This document shows positions 1-8,221 of a stretch of DNA of 64,000 bases, piece by piece. The notes beneath the pieces were generated by a model. That model was not told the origin of the DNA, ran no database searches, and saw nothing but the letters and a program-made list of their open reading frames with translations. Each line of letters begins with the position of its first letter. The stretch's first letter is position 1. A program made the translations under genes and the position numbers. Source of the stretch: Goodfellowiella coeruleoviolacea (GTDB lineage: Bacteria; Actinomycetota; Actinomycetes; Mycobacteriales; Pseudonocardiaceae); the NCBI RefSeq assembly GCF_024171785.1, contig NZ_JAMTCK010000024.1:19695-83694 (forward strand). The letters are read 5' to 3'.

Positions 1-1
1 G

Positions 2-817
2 CTCGTCAACATCCTGGCCACCCTGCTGCCGCCCACCTCGGGCACGGCGCGGGTCGCGGGGCTGGACGTGGTCGCGCGGAGCCGTGACGTCCGCGCCCGC
101 ATCGGGCTCACCGGGCAGTTCGCCGCCGTCGAGGAGCAACTGTCCGGAATGGACAATCTGGTGCTGGTCGCGAAGCTGCTCGGCGCGCGGTCGGCGCAGG
201 CCCGCAGGCGCGCGGACGAGCTGCTCGAACGGTTCGAGCTGACCTCGGCCGCGCACCGCAGGGTGCGCACGTACTCCGGTGGCATGCGGCGCAGGCTCGA
301 CCTCGCGGTGAGCCTGGTCGGCAGGCCGGACGTGATCTTCCTCGACGAGCCGTCGACCGGCCTCGACCCGGCCAGCCGGATCGAACTGTGGCGGATCGTC
401 GCCGAACTCGTCACCGAGGGCGCGACCGTGTTGCTGACCACGCAGTACCTCGAGGAGGCCGACCGGCTGGCGGACACGATCACCGTGCTGGCCGGTGGTT
501 CGGTGGTGGCCACGGGCACCTCCGCGGAGCTGAAGTCCGTTGTGGGCAAGCGATCGGTGCACCTGACCCTGACGACCGCCGCCGACGTCGACGCGGCCGC
601 GGCCGGGCTGCGCGGGTTGGGCATGCAGGTGCACACCGACGCCGCCCGCGCGACCGTGAGCACACCGGTCGACGCGGCGAGCGACCTGGCCGTGGTCATG
701 CGGTTCCTCGACGAGGCCCGCATCGAGTTCAAGGAGCTGGACCTGACCGAGCCGACGCTGGACGACGTGTACCTGAGCCTGACCGCCGACCGGGCGAAGG
801 CGGAGGTGCGCGGGTGA
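2..817 (+). CDS. DrrA-like ABC exporter ATPase, 5' end outside window
   Basis: This is the ATP-binding subunit of a drug-type ABC-2 exporter and acts on the inner face of the membrane. The reading frame is open from the first bases, so the start codon and Walker A lie outside the window. Visible are the Q-loop (GLTGQ), the signature TYSGGMRRRLDLA, Walker B (VIFLDEPSTGLDP) and the switch region. A C-terminal extension of about 90 residues with the ending EPTLDDVYLSL is typical of the DrrA (daunorubicin resistance) group. The stop overlaps the next gene's start (GTGA), so the two are translationally coupled. The substrate is unknown. It is an export or resistance candidate for a small molecule, possibly encoded further left. 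Confidence 0.9.
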   Translation, partial: LVNILATLLPPTSGTARVAGLDVVARSRDVRARIGLTGQFAAVEEQLSGMDNLVLVAKLLGARSAQARRRADELLERFELTSAAHRRVRTYSGGMRRRLDLAVSLVGRPDVIFLDEPSTGLDPASRIELWRIVAELVTEGATVLLTTQYLEEADRLADTITVLAGGSVVATGTSAELKSVVGKRSVHLTLTTAADVDAAAAGLRGLGMQVHTDAARATVSTPVDAASDLAVVMRFLDEARIEFKELDLTEPTLDDVYLSLTADRAKAEVRG

Positions 818-1614
818 ACGCCGAGACGTGGCGCGGTTGCGGCGCCCCGCGTCAGATCGCGGTGCTGACCGTGTGGTGCCTGCGGACGCTGGTCTCCGAC
901 CGGCGGGTCGTCGTGTTCTCGGTGCTCCAGCCGCTGATCATGCTGGTGCTGTTCACGCAGGTGTTCGGCGCGGTCGCGAACCCGGCCAACTTCCCGCCCG
1001 GAGTGTCCTATGTGGACTACCTACTGCCCGCGGTACTGGTGACCACCGGCATCGGTCCCGCGGTCGCCGCCGGTGCTTCGCTGGTCAGGGAGATGGACCG
1101 GGGCGCGCTGACCAGGTTCCGCGCGATGCCGCTGGGGCTGCACTGGGTGCTGCTGGCGCGGAGCCTGTCGGACATGAGCAGGGTCGGCGTGCAGTCGGTG
1201 GTGCTGCTGGCCAGCGGCGCGCTGCTCTTCGGCTTCACCGCGCACGGCGGCGTGCTCGGTTCGGTGGCCGCGTTGCTCGTGGCGCTGCTGGTCATCTGGA
1301 CGCTGATGTGGATCTTCATCGCGTTCGCGGCCTGGCTGCGCAGCCCGGAGATCATGCAGAGCATCGGGTTCGTGCTGGTGTTCCCGCTGATGTTCGCCTC
1401 GAGCGCGTTCGTCCCGGTGGCGAACCTGCCCGGCTGGCTGCAGGTGGTGGCCACCGTGAACCCGATGACCTACGCGGTCAACGCCGCCCGCCACCTGTCG
1501 ATGGGCGAACCGGTCGGCACCTCGGTCCTGCTGGCCATCACCACGAGCGTCGGCCTGCTGGCCGTGGCCGGTTTCCTCGCCGCACGCGGCTTCCGCCGCC
1601 CCCTGACCCGCTAG
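814..1614 (+). CDS. DrrB-like ABC-2 exporter permease
   Basis: This 266-residue membrane subunit pairs with the preceding ATPase. I chose the GTG at 814 because it overlaps the ATPase stop by four bases and leaves a normal N-terminus. Six hydrophobic segments are visible, starting near residue 35 (VFSVLQPLIMLVLF). The cytoplasmic REMDRGALTRFRAMPL stretch is the conserved ABC-2 coupling region, and LPGWLQVVATVNPMTY near the C-terminus is typical of the DrrB/NodJ family. It ends 18 bases before the convergent second permease. Its substrate cannot be read from the sequence. Confidence 0.9.
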   Translation: MNAETWRGCGAPRQIAVLTVWCLRTLVSDRRVVVFSVLQPLIMLVLFTQVFGAVANPANFPPGVSYVDYLLPAVLVTTGIGPAVAAGASLVREMDRGALTRFRAMPLGLHWVLLARSLSDMSRVGVQSVVLLASGALLFGFTAHGGVLGSVAALLVALLVIWTLMWIFIAFAAWLRSPEIMQSIGFVLVFPLMFASSAFVPVANLPGWLQVVATVNPMTYAVNAARHLSMGEPVGTSVLLAITTSVGLLAVAGFLAARGFRRPLTR

Positions 1615-1632
1615 GCCCCGGCCCCGCGGGTG

Positions 1633-2475
1633 CTAGGCGTCCCGCCTGCGCAGCACGGTGTTGCCGAGCAGCAACGCCGCCACCGCCCACGCGGCGAGAA
1701 TGCCCAGGCCGGCGAGCCGCCCGTACGGCGGCAGCGAACGGGTCAGCGGGTTGACGATGTCCGGACCGAGCATCCCGGACAGCCCGGCCACCCCCGGCAG
1801 CGCGTCGATCAGACCGGGAACGCCGACCATGCTCGCGATGAGCGGCGAGATCAGCAGCAGCAACACCATCACCGTCAACGTGCCCGCGACGCTGCGCAGC
1901 GCAACGCCGACGCCGACGGCCATGCCGCCGAGCAGCGCGAGGTAACAGCCGATCGACAACGCCGTCACGATCGCCGAGCCGAGGGTCAGCGGCGGCCCGT
2001 ACGGGCTGAGCAGCATCCCGGCGAGCGCGATCGACACGCCGCCGAGCAGGGCGCCGAGCACCAGCAGCATCGGGGCCAGCGCCGTGACCTTGGCCAGCAA
2101 CATCCTGGTGCGCACCGGGATCCACTGCAGCGTCGCGCGGATGCTGCCATTGGCGTACTCGCCCGCGATGAACATGGTCGCGAGCGCGATCACCGTGAAC
2201 TGGGCGACGTAGAACACCGCGTCCACGGCGATCTGCGGTGCGCCGCCCGCGCCCGCGCTGTCCGCCTCCGCGATGCCGTTCGCGATCTGCACGTGCGCGC
2301 CGTACCCGCTGAACGCGGCCAGCGGCAGGGTGAGCACGATCGTCAGCACGAGGCACCACCAGCTCGACCGGACCGACCACAGCTTGGTCCACTCGGCCAG
2401 GACGGCGCCGGGAAAGCCTCCGCCCGTCCTGTTCGGCACTGTGCTCGCGCGGGACGTCGAGGTCTCGCCGGTCAT
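1633..2475 (-). CDS. ABC-2 type permease (lantibiotic/bacitracin-export type)
   Basis: This 280-residue membrane protein has a short cytoplasmic N-terminus followed by the AEWTKLWSVRSSWW entry helix typical of ABC-2 permeases working with a small-antibiotic ATPase. About six membrane segments follow, with an extracellular loop after the first. The motif FIAGEYANGSIRATLQWIPVR is the conserved 'E-G-T/S' region before helix 3. It lies 28 bases downstream of its ATPase partner on the same strand, so the two form an operon. The likely role is export of, or self-protection against, a peptide or membrane-active compound. Confidence 0.85.
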   Translation of the reverse strand: MTGETSTSRASTVPNRTGGGFPGAVLAEWTKLWSVRSSWWCLVLTIVLTLPLAAFSGYGAHVQIANGIAEADSAGAGGAPQIAVDAVFYVAQFTVIALATMFIAGEYANGSIRATLQWIPVRTRMLLAKVTALAPMLLVLGALLGGVSIALAGMLLSPYGPPLTLGSAIVTALSIGCYLALLGGMAVGVGVALRSVAGTLTVMVLLLLISPLIASMVGVPGLIDALPGVAGLSGMLGPDIVNPLTRSLPPYGRLAGLGILAAWAVAALLLGNTVLRRRDA

Positions 2476-2503
2476 GAAAACCTGCTCCGTTCGATCGCGG
2501 CGT

Positions 2504-3421
2504 TCACCTGGCGGCGACGCCGTACTCCACCGCGTTCTCGGTCAGTTCGAGGTAGGCCTCCTCAAGCGACCGGCTGGTCGCGCTCAGCCCGTGCAGGCGC
2601 GCCCCGATCTCGTGGGCGAGGTCGCCGACCCGCTGCACCGCGATCCCGGCGACGACCAGCTCGTCGTGCCCGCCGCGCAGCACGGTGCCGCCAGCGGCGA
2701 CGACCCTGGCGGCGAGTTCGGCGACGTCGGCCGGTTCGGGGAGCCGGACGTGCACGGTCTCCCCCGTGGTGTCGCGGATGAACTCGGCGACCGGCGCGTC
2801 GGCGAGCAGCCTGCCCCTGCCGATGATCACCAGCCGGTGCGCGGTCAGCTGCATCTCGCTCATGAGGTGGCTGGAGACCAGCACCGTGCGGCCCTCGTCG
2901 GCCAGTGACCGCATCAGCCCGCGGATCCAGCGCACGCCGTCGAGGTCGAGCCCGTTGACCGGCTCGTCGAACAACAGCACGGGCGGATCGCCGAGCAGGG
3001 CGCCCGCGATGCCGAGGCGTTGCGCCATGCCGAGTGAGAACGTGCCGACCCGCTTGCCCGCGACGTCGGTGAGGCCGACCGCCGCCAGCACCTCGTCGAC
3101 CCGCCGGGCCGGGATGCCGTTGGACCGGGCCATGGCCAGCAAGTGCTTGGCCGCGGTCCGGCCCGGGTGCACGGCCTTGGCGTCGAGCAGGGCACCGACC
3201 TCGCGCAGCGGGTGCGGCAGCGCCGGGTACGGGCGGCCGTTGACGTGCGCGGTGCCCGAGGTGGGCCGGTCGAGGCCGACGATCATGCGCAACGTGGTCG
3301 ACTTGCCCGCGCCGTTGGGGCCGAGGAAACCGGTCACCCGGCCGGCCGGGATGTCCACCGTGAGGTCGTCGACCGCGACCTTGTCACCGAATTTCTTCGT
3401 CAGCGCGCGAAGCGCGATCAT
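2504..3421 (-). CDS. ABC exporter ATP-binding protein
   Basis: This 305-residue ATPase has Walker A GPNGAGKST (about residues 35-43), signature TFSLGMAQR (about 128-136), Walker B VLLFDEPVNGLD and an H-loop (SSHLMSEM). The GLD variant and the C-terminal extension ending in LEEAYLELT are typical of the CcmA/BcrA-like group that partners small ABC-2 permeases. It is the first gene of a two-gene operon with the permease at 1633-2475. The pair is convergent with the DrrAB-like pair, so two independent exporters sit back to back. Substrate unknown. Confidence 0.9.
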   Translation of the reverse strand: MIALRALTKKFGDKVAVDDLTVDIPAGRVTGFLGPNGAGKSTTLRMIVGLDRPTSGTAHVNGRPYPALPHPLREVGALLDAKAVHPGRTAAKHLLAMARSNGIPARRVDEVLAAVGLTDVAGKRVGTFSLGMAQRLGIAGALLGDPPVLLFDEPVNGLDLDGVRWIRGLMRSLADEGRTVLVSSHLMSEMQLTAHRLVIIGRGRLLADAPVAEFIRDTTGETVHVRLPEPADVAELAARVVAAGGTVLRGGHDELVVAGIAVQRVGDLAHEIGARLHGLSATSRSLEEAYLELTENAVEYGVAAR

Positions 3422-3491
3422 CGGTTCTCCGTAGCTCCTGGTTCCGGTCCGGCCACCCGCACACCGTAGTGACGGCGTGCCGGGGCGCGCC

Positions 3492-4631
3492 TCACCCGAA
3501 CGTCAGGAACCCGCCCTTACTTTCGTCAGGTGCGGCGTTGACGAGCCAGCCGTGCCTGTCGGGGACCAGGCCGCGCTGGACGTCGGTCAGCGCGGTCCGC
3601 ATCCGCGCGGACACCGGTCCGGCCGTGCCGTCACCGACCGTCCACTCGCGACCTTCGGCGACCACGCGGCCGATCGGGGTGACGGCGGCCGCGGTGCCGC
3701 AGGCGAACGCCTCGGCGAACGCCCCGGTCTCGGTCAGCCGCTGCCAGTCGTCGAGCGCCACCGGCCGCTCCTCGACGCGGAACCCCTCGTCCCGCGCCAG
3801 CGTCAGCAGGGACCGCCGCGTCACGCCGGGCAGCAGCGTCCCGGTCAGCGGCGGCGTGACGAGCGTGGTCTCCTCGCCCTGGACGTGCACCCAGAAGATG
3901 TTCATGCCGCCCATCTCCTCGACCCAGCGGTGCTCAGCGGCGTCGAGCCAGACGACCTGCTGGCAGCCGTGTTCGGCGGCCTCCTGCTGGGCGAGGAACG
4001 CGGGGGCGTAGTTGCCCGCGCACTTGGCCCCGCCGGTCCCGCCGGGCGCGGCGCGGCTGTAGCGGGTGCTCGCCCAGACCGACACCGGCGGGCTGTCGGC
4101 TCCGAAGAAGTTCTCGGTGACCATGGCGAGCAGCAGGAACCGGTACTCGCGGCCGGGTGCGAGCGCCAGCACCGGATCGGTGGCGAACATGATCGGTCGC
4201 AGGTAGAGGCTGCGCGCCGGTTCGAACGGCACCCACCGCTCGTCGGCGCGGACCAGCGCACGGGCCGCGGCGACGAAGGTGTCCACGGGCAGTTCCGGCA
4301 TCGCGAGCCGCCGCGCCGAGTCGGCGAAGCGGGCGCCGTGGTCGTGCGGCCGGAACAGCACGGCGTGGCCGTCGGCGTGGCGGAACGCCTTCATGCCCTC
4401 GAAGACGACCTGGCCGTAGTGGAGCCCGACCATCGCGGGGTCCACGGACAGCGGGCCGTAGGGCACGACCTCGGCGTCGTGCCAGCCGCGGTCAACCGTC
4501 CACCGCAACGACACCATGTGCTCGGTCAACACCCGCCCGAAGGCAGGCCGCGCGCAACGGGTGCGCAGTTCGTCGTCGGTGATCCGGTCACCGGCGGGCA
4601 GCGTCCGGTCGGCTATCGCAAGCTCGGTCAC
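3492..4631 (-). CDS. ilvE: Branched-chain amino acid aminotransferase
   Basis: This PLP-dependent fold-type IV enzyme interconverts leucine, isoleucine and valine with their 2-oxo acids. The 379-residue product fits the family length. The PLP lysine is in GGAKCAGNYA (about Lys203); the FEGMKAF segment and EEMGGMNIF are also conserved IlvE motifs. The GTG start at 4631 was chosen because it follows a GGGGG stretch by six bases and leaves VTELAIADRT; a longer frame to 4685 adds residues unlike the family. It is a single gene, divergent from the oxidoreductase at 4757. It could also feed precursors to a nearby secondary pathway, but nothing here requires that. Confidence 0.93.
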   Translation of the reverse strand: MTELAIADRTLPAGDRITDDELRTRCARPAFGRVLTEHMVSLRWTVDRGWHDAEVVPYGPLSVDPAMVGLHYGQVVFEGMKAFRHADGHAVLFRPHDHGARFADSARRLAMPELPVDTFVAAARALVRADERWVPFEPARSLYLRPIMFATDPVLALAPGREYRFLLLAMVTENFFGADSPPVSVWASTRYSRAAPGGTGGAKCAGNYAPAFLAQQEAAEHGCQQVVWLDAAEHRWVEEMGGMNIFWVHVQGEETTLVTPPLTGTLLPGVTRRSLLTLARDEGFRVEERPVALDDWQRLTETGAFAEAFACGTAAAVTPIGRVVAEGREWTVGDGTAGPVSARMRTALTDVQRGLVPDRHGWLVNAAPDESKGGFLTFG

Positions 4632-4756
4632 AATGCCCCCAAGAGGTCGGAAAGTGACGCTATGCGGGCACTTTCTGCAGGTCAACCCCTACGAAACCCC
4701 ACCATTGACCACTACGGATAGCCTCGATCCGAGGCAGGAGAACACTTGGGGGGAAC

Positions 4757-5650
4757 GTGCGGGTCGGAGTCGTCGTACTGCCGGAGACCGGCTGGGCGGA
4801 GGGGGCGCGGCGGTGGCGTGCGGTGGAGGATCTGGGCTTCGACTCGGCGTGGACCTACGACCACGTTTCGTGGCGCGCCCTGCGTGACAAGGCCTGGTAC
4901 TCGACGTTCCCGACGCTGACCGCGGCGGCCTGCCACACCAGCCGCATCCGGCTCGGCACCCTGGTCACCTCACCGAACTTCCGCCACCCGGTGCTGACCG
5001 CGAAGGACGCGATCGCCGTCGACGACATCTCCGACGGCCGCTTCACACTGGGCGTCGGGTCCGGCTCGACCGGCGCCGGCGACGCCACGGTCCTCGGTGG
5101 TCCCGACCTGAGCCCTCGGCAGCGCGCTGACCGCTTCGCCGAGTTCACCGGCCTGCTCGACGCCTTGCTCAGCAACGACGTCACCGACCACGAGGGCGTT
5201 TACTTCTCCGCGTCGGACGCCAGGATGCTCCCCGGCTGCGTCCAGCGCCCACGCCTGCCACTGGCGATCGCGGCCGCGGGCCGCCGCGGCTTCGACCTCG
5301 TGGCCCGGTACGGCAACGCGTGGGTGACGCAGGGCCCGGCGGACTGGTCGCGGGTCAGCTCCAACGCCGAGTGCGCGAAGCTCATCGCCGAGCACGGCGC
5401 CCGCCTGGCGAGGGCGTGCGAACGCGTCGGCCGCGACCCGGCGCAGCTGTCCCGGATCTTCATGCCGACTCCAGTGAGCTGCCCGAACCCGGTGACGTCG
5501 GTGACCGCGTTCCGGGAACTGGCCGAACGGGTCGCGGAAGCGGGCATCACCGAACTCGTCGTCCACTGGCCCCGCGCGGACGGCGTGTACGCGGCACCCG
5601 CGGACATCCTGGAACGCATCAGCGCGCAGGCACTGCCAGCGCTGCGCTGA
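4757..5650 (+). CDS. LLM-class (luciferase-like) flavin-dependent oxidoreductase
   Basis: This 297-residue TIM-barrel protein belongs to the luciferase-like monooxygenase family, which uses FMN or F420. Family signs are the N-terminal RVGVVVLPETGW strand, the GFDSAWTYDH segment, SRIRLGTLVTSPNFRHP, the barrel strand GRFTLGVGSGS, and a C-terminal TELVVHWP. The GTG start is preceded by a weak G-rich stretch only, so initiation may be poor or partly leaderless. It is divergent from ilvE with 125 bases between the starts. The actinobacterial F420-dependent subgroup is the most likely home. The substrate is unknown. Confidence 0.85.
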   Translation: MRVGVVVLPETGWAEGARRWRAVEDLGFDSAWTYDHVSWRALRDKAWYSTFPTLTAAACHTSRIRLGTLVTSPNFRHPVLTAKDAIAVDDISDGRFTLGVGSGSTGAGDATVLGGPDLSPRQRADRFAEFTGLLDALLSNDVTDHEGVYFSASDARMLPGCVQRPRLPLAIAAAGRRGFDLVARYGNAWVTQGPADWSRVSSNAECAKLIAEHGARLARACERVGRDPAQLSRIFMPTPVSCPNPVTSVTAFRELAERVAEAGITELVVHWPRADGVYAAPADILERISAQALPALR

Positions 5651-6734
5651 CCCGGGATCGGCTCCCGCCTGGCCCGCCGCCCCGAGCGACTCCCGGCTCA
5701 GCAGCCGGCGTCCGTCCACCGCGCCGGCACCGAGGAAGAACCGCAACAGGGTCACCATGTCGCACGCACTGGAAAACGCGTAGTCGGACGGGTAGAACGC
5801 CGTGTTGTCGCCGCCGTCGCGGGCTTTGGCGTCACGGCGGGGCCGGCCTGCTCGACCACCCCAGCGTCCCGCACCACCAGCCCACCGCCACCGGCACCTG
5901 CTGCAGCGCGGCCAGGCCGTGCCGACGTCGTCCGATCGGCGGCACGGCGGGAACCGCGGGCACCACCGCCCGCCACACCGCCCAGAAGTCCACATGAGAC
6001 AGTCGGATGGTTGCAGCGGTCACACCGTTGCCGCCGCCGCCACTCCGGAAACCGTGCACGCATCGTCATGCGATGGGCACGGATCGTCAAGGACGGCTGG
6101 ATCCAGATCTGCGACGATCATGGTGTCAGCGAACTTCGGCGTCAGGTGAGCCTTTCACATAAACGTGGGAACGAGCTGCACAGCTGGACGCAGTCCGACC
6201 CACGATGGACCACTGCTCTCGAAGAACCGCCATCGGACCAGAACTGGTTGGCGTGGAACGCGGCCGATGCCCTGCCCGACCAGGTCGTCGCAGGGCGGTT
6301 CGGGAGCAAGACGGGGGGCAGGGCGATGACGATTCTCCCCTGTGCGCGACGTCCGACCGCCGATCTCAGATCGACGCGGGCCGGGGACCTCCCGCCAGCC
6401 GGACCGCACCACCAGCGGTGGCCCAGCCCGGGCCGGTGTTCCCGGCACCAGCTGAGACCGCACCGAACGAGGCTGTCTCCACTGCCTTCACCACCGCGGC
6501 CGGCCCCACTCATCCCTCGGCCGCTCCCGCGCCGTGTGCCGCGACACCGCCTGCCCTTCGCAACCGCTCGCCGCGCCAGACCGACGGAGCCGCACGCGCG
6601 GGCGTAGCCGCTCCAGGCCGGTGGCCGCACCGCCCCACGGGCCCGGCGTCCTGCTGCCCACCTGGCTCATCACGCACCTGCTGTCCCGGCCGGGGACAGT
6701 TGACCTCGCAGCGCCAACACAAGGGATCGCTCTT
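5651..6734 (+). other. Largely non-coding / decayed 1.1-kb stretch
   Basis: No convincing intact gene is seen here. The only protein-like segment is a serine-hydrolase remnant on the minus strand, listed separately. A forward frame at 6011-6607 is open but shows no family motif, and its C-terminal half is proline/arginine-rich shadow sequence. The end of the stretch, just before 6735, should hold the promoter of the SARP regulator. An AAGGGA ribosome-binding site is at 6721-6726. Confidence 0.5.
5672..5830 (-). pseudogene. Fragment of a beta-lactamase-family serine hydrolase (tentative)
   Basis: A minus-strand reading gives about 50 residues containing NTAFYPSDYAFSSACDMV followed by TLLRFFLGAGAVDGRRLLS. 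This resembles the middle of class-C-like serine hydrolases, where a 'FSSA-DM-LLRFFL-G-DG-R-LS' region follows the active site. There is no start, no SxxK motif and no continuation in frame, so it is a broken piece if the match is right. The call is by eye only. Confidence 0.3.
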
Positions 6735-7577
6735 ATGGAATTTCGCTTGTTGGGACCGCTCGAAGTGCACTGCACCGGAACGGTGTTGGACATCGGCGGC
6801 CCGCGCCAACGTGCCGTGCTGGCCGCGTTGCTGTTACGCCCCAACGCCCTGGCGACAACGGATTACCTCTGTGACGCCGTGTGGAGCCGGCTTCCCGCGT
6901 CGCCCGCCACCAACCTGCGGACCTACATCGCCGGCCTGCGCAGGCGGTTGCGAGAAGCGGACGGCAGACACAGCAGACTGCGCACTCAGCCTGGCGGATA
7001 CCTGCTGGAGGTCCGGACTGGCGAACTCGACACCCAGGTCTTCGAGCAACTGCTCGCCGAGGCGGGCACGGCGCTGCGCGCCGGAGCGCCGGCCACCGCG
7101 CTGGGCCGCTTGGACCAGGGGCTGCGCCTGTGGCGAACGGAGAACGCCACAAGCGTCACCGGAGGCTCGGTGCTGCAGGCCGAGCTGACCCGGCTCGACG
7201 AGCTGAGACTGTGGGCGGTCGAAAGCCGCTGCGACGCGTTGCTGGCACTGGGCCGGCACGACGAAGCCAGCGTGGAACTGCGCAGGCTGGTCAGCCACTA
7301 CCCGCTGCGCGAGGAACTGTGGGCCAGGCTGATGACCGCGCTGGTCCACTGTGGCCGCCGGGCTGACGCCCTCGATGCCTTCATGCAGGCCAGGAAGAGA
7401 CTGGTGGAGGAGTTGGGCATCGAGCCGGGCCCGCAGTTGGAACGCCTCCGGCAGAAGGTGTTGGCGGCTGGGCACACCGGCCCGGCCGCGAGCGGGGACC
7501 AGCAGGGCGAGCGGGACTGGGCAGGTGCTGGCAGCAGGATGCACCGCCCATCGATTCGTCTGGGACTGACGACCTGA
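6735..7577 (+). CDS. SARP-family regulator (winged helix plus BTAD), probable lasso cluster activator
   Basis: This is a 280-residue Streptomyces-antibiotic-regulatory-protein type activator. Residues 1-90 form an OmpR-like winged helix (MEFRLLGPLEV at the start, GGPRQRAVLAALLL, then TNLRTYIAGLRRRLR). Residues 95-250 are the bacterial transcriptional activation domain with TPR-like helices, ending at ELGIEPGPQLERL. It is a short SARP without ATPase or sensor domains. The ATG at 6735 follows AAGGGA by eight bases; longer frames read into non-coding sequence. Codon 34 (6834-6836) is TTA, the rare leucine codon that makes many such regulators depend on the bldA tRNA. It lies directly upstream of the lasso genes on the same strand and is their likely regulator. 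Confidence 0.88.
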   Translation: MEFRLLGPLEVHCTGTVLDIGGPRQRAVLAALLLRPNALATTDYLCDAVWSRLPASPATNLRTYIAGLRRRLREADGRHSRLRTQPGGYLLEVRTGELDTQVFEQLLAEAGTALRAGAPATALGRLDQGLRLWRTENATSVTGGSVLQAELTRLDELRLWAVESRCDALLALGRHDEASVELRRLVSHYPLREELWARLMTALVHCGRRADALDAFMQARKRLVEELGIEPGPQLERLRQKVLAAGHTGPAASGDQQGERDWAGAGSRMHRPSIRLGLTT

Positions 7578-7811
7578 CCGCGCACCGAGAGGCTTCGCCC
7601 CCACCCGGACTTCCGGTGTTCGACGACAGCGAGCGAGAACCACAGGACCGGGCACGACCGCCGGCCGGTGCCCCGGACAGTTGTTCGGCACGCACGGGCA
7701 CAACGCTGCGGCGCCGACCCCCTGGGCACGGCCTGGGCACGCTCTGGGCACCGCATTGGGCACAGTGAATCCCGTCAACGATCCCGGAACGGCGAGAAGG
7801 AGGTGAGTTGA

Positions 7812-7949
7812 ATGATCGAGCAGACGGAGCAGACCGCGGCGGCTTACGAGGTGCCGGCGCTGGTCGAGATCGGCGACTTCGCCGACCTGACTCGGATCAC
7901 CGACAAGGGCGGCTACGTCGACCTGCTGGGCGGTTGGTTCGACTTCTGA
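7812..7949 (+). CDS. Lasso peptide precursor A1
   Basis: This 45-residue precursor has the leader hallmark YEVPALVEIGDF (residues 12-23), matching the actinobacterial YxxPxLxxxGxF motif bound by the B1 recognition protein. If Thr27 is the usual Thr at leader position -2, cleavage follows Arg28. The core is then ITDKGGYVDLLGGWFDF (17 residues), with Asp37 at core position 9 as ring acceptor and Ile1 as the amino donor. The tail WFDF could supply bulky plugs. An AAGGAGGTGA ribosome-binding site lies nine bases before the ATG. It is the first of two precursors and is followed by cyclase, B1 and B2 genes. The cleavage site is inferred from family rules. Confidence 0.9.
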   Translation: MIEQTEQTAAAYEVPALVEIGDFADLTRITDKGGYVDLLGGWFDF

Positions 7950-8034
7950 TCGGCTGGGCCGGCGTGGCATGTGCCCACGCCGGCCCAACCGGTGTGGCCA
8001 GAGCGATCTGACCGATCGAGGGGAGGCGAACCAC

Positions 8035-8160
8035 ATGCAGCCGGAAACCGCGTGCTACGAGCCACCGGCGCTGGTCGAGGTCGGCGACTTCGCCCAGTTG
8101 ACCCAAGACTCCGACAAGGGCAACTACGTCGACGGCTTGTTCTACTGGTTCGGGTTCTGA
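8035..8160 (+). CDS. Lasso peptide precursor A2
   Basis: This 41-residue precursor is a paralogue of A1. Its leader has YEPPALVEVGDF (residues 8-19). With Thr23 at -2, the core is DSDKGNYVDGLFYWFGF (17 residues), again with Asp at core position 9 (Asp33). A1 and A2 cores share DKG, YVD, and aromatic tails, but differ at both ends of the ring and in the loop. The ATG at 8035 is preceded by GAGGGGAGG at suitable spacing and places the YxxP motif as in A1; an upstream in-frame start at 7969 would add an unrelated N-terminus. It lies 85 bases after A1. Asp as first core residue would be unusual, so the exact cleavage point needs proof. Confidence 0.88.
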   Translation: MQPETACYEPPALVEVGDFAQLTQDSDKGNYVDGLFYWFGF

Positions 8161-8221
8161 TCGATCACGTCGGCGGCGGCCGAGTTCTCAGCCGCCGCCG
8201 ACACTTCCCACGAGGGCTGGC

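Noticed and set aside
814..1614. DrrAB-like pair as the dedicated lasso exporter
   Set aside because: It is 5 kb away, separated by genes on both strands, and the ATPase is of the DrrA small-molecule type rather than the usual lasso exporter type. No direct link is visible.
6011..6607. A 198-residue forward frame before the SARP gene
   Set aside because: No ribosome-binding site, no recognisable motif and a Pro/Arg-rich second half; other frames in the same place are also open.
7906..8121. Lasso cores starting at the Gly after DK (GGYVD and GNYVD)
   Set aside because: The Asp would be at position 5, too close for any known lasso ring, and Thr would not be at leader position -2. Kept only as an alternative to test.
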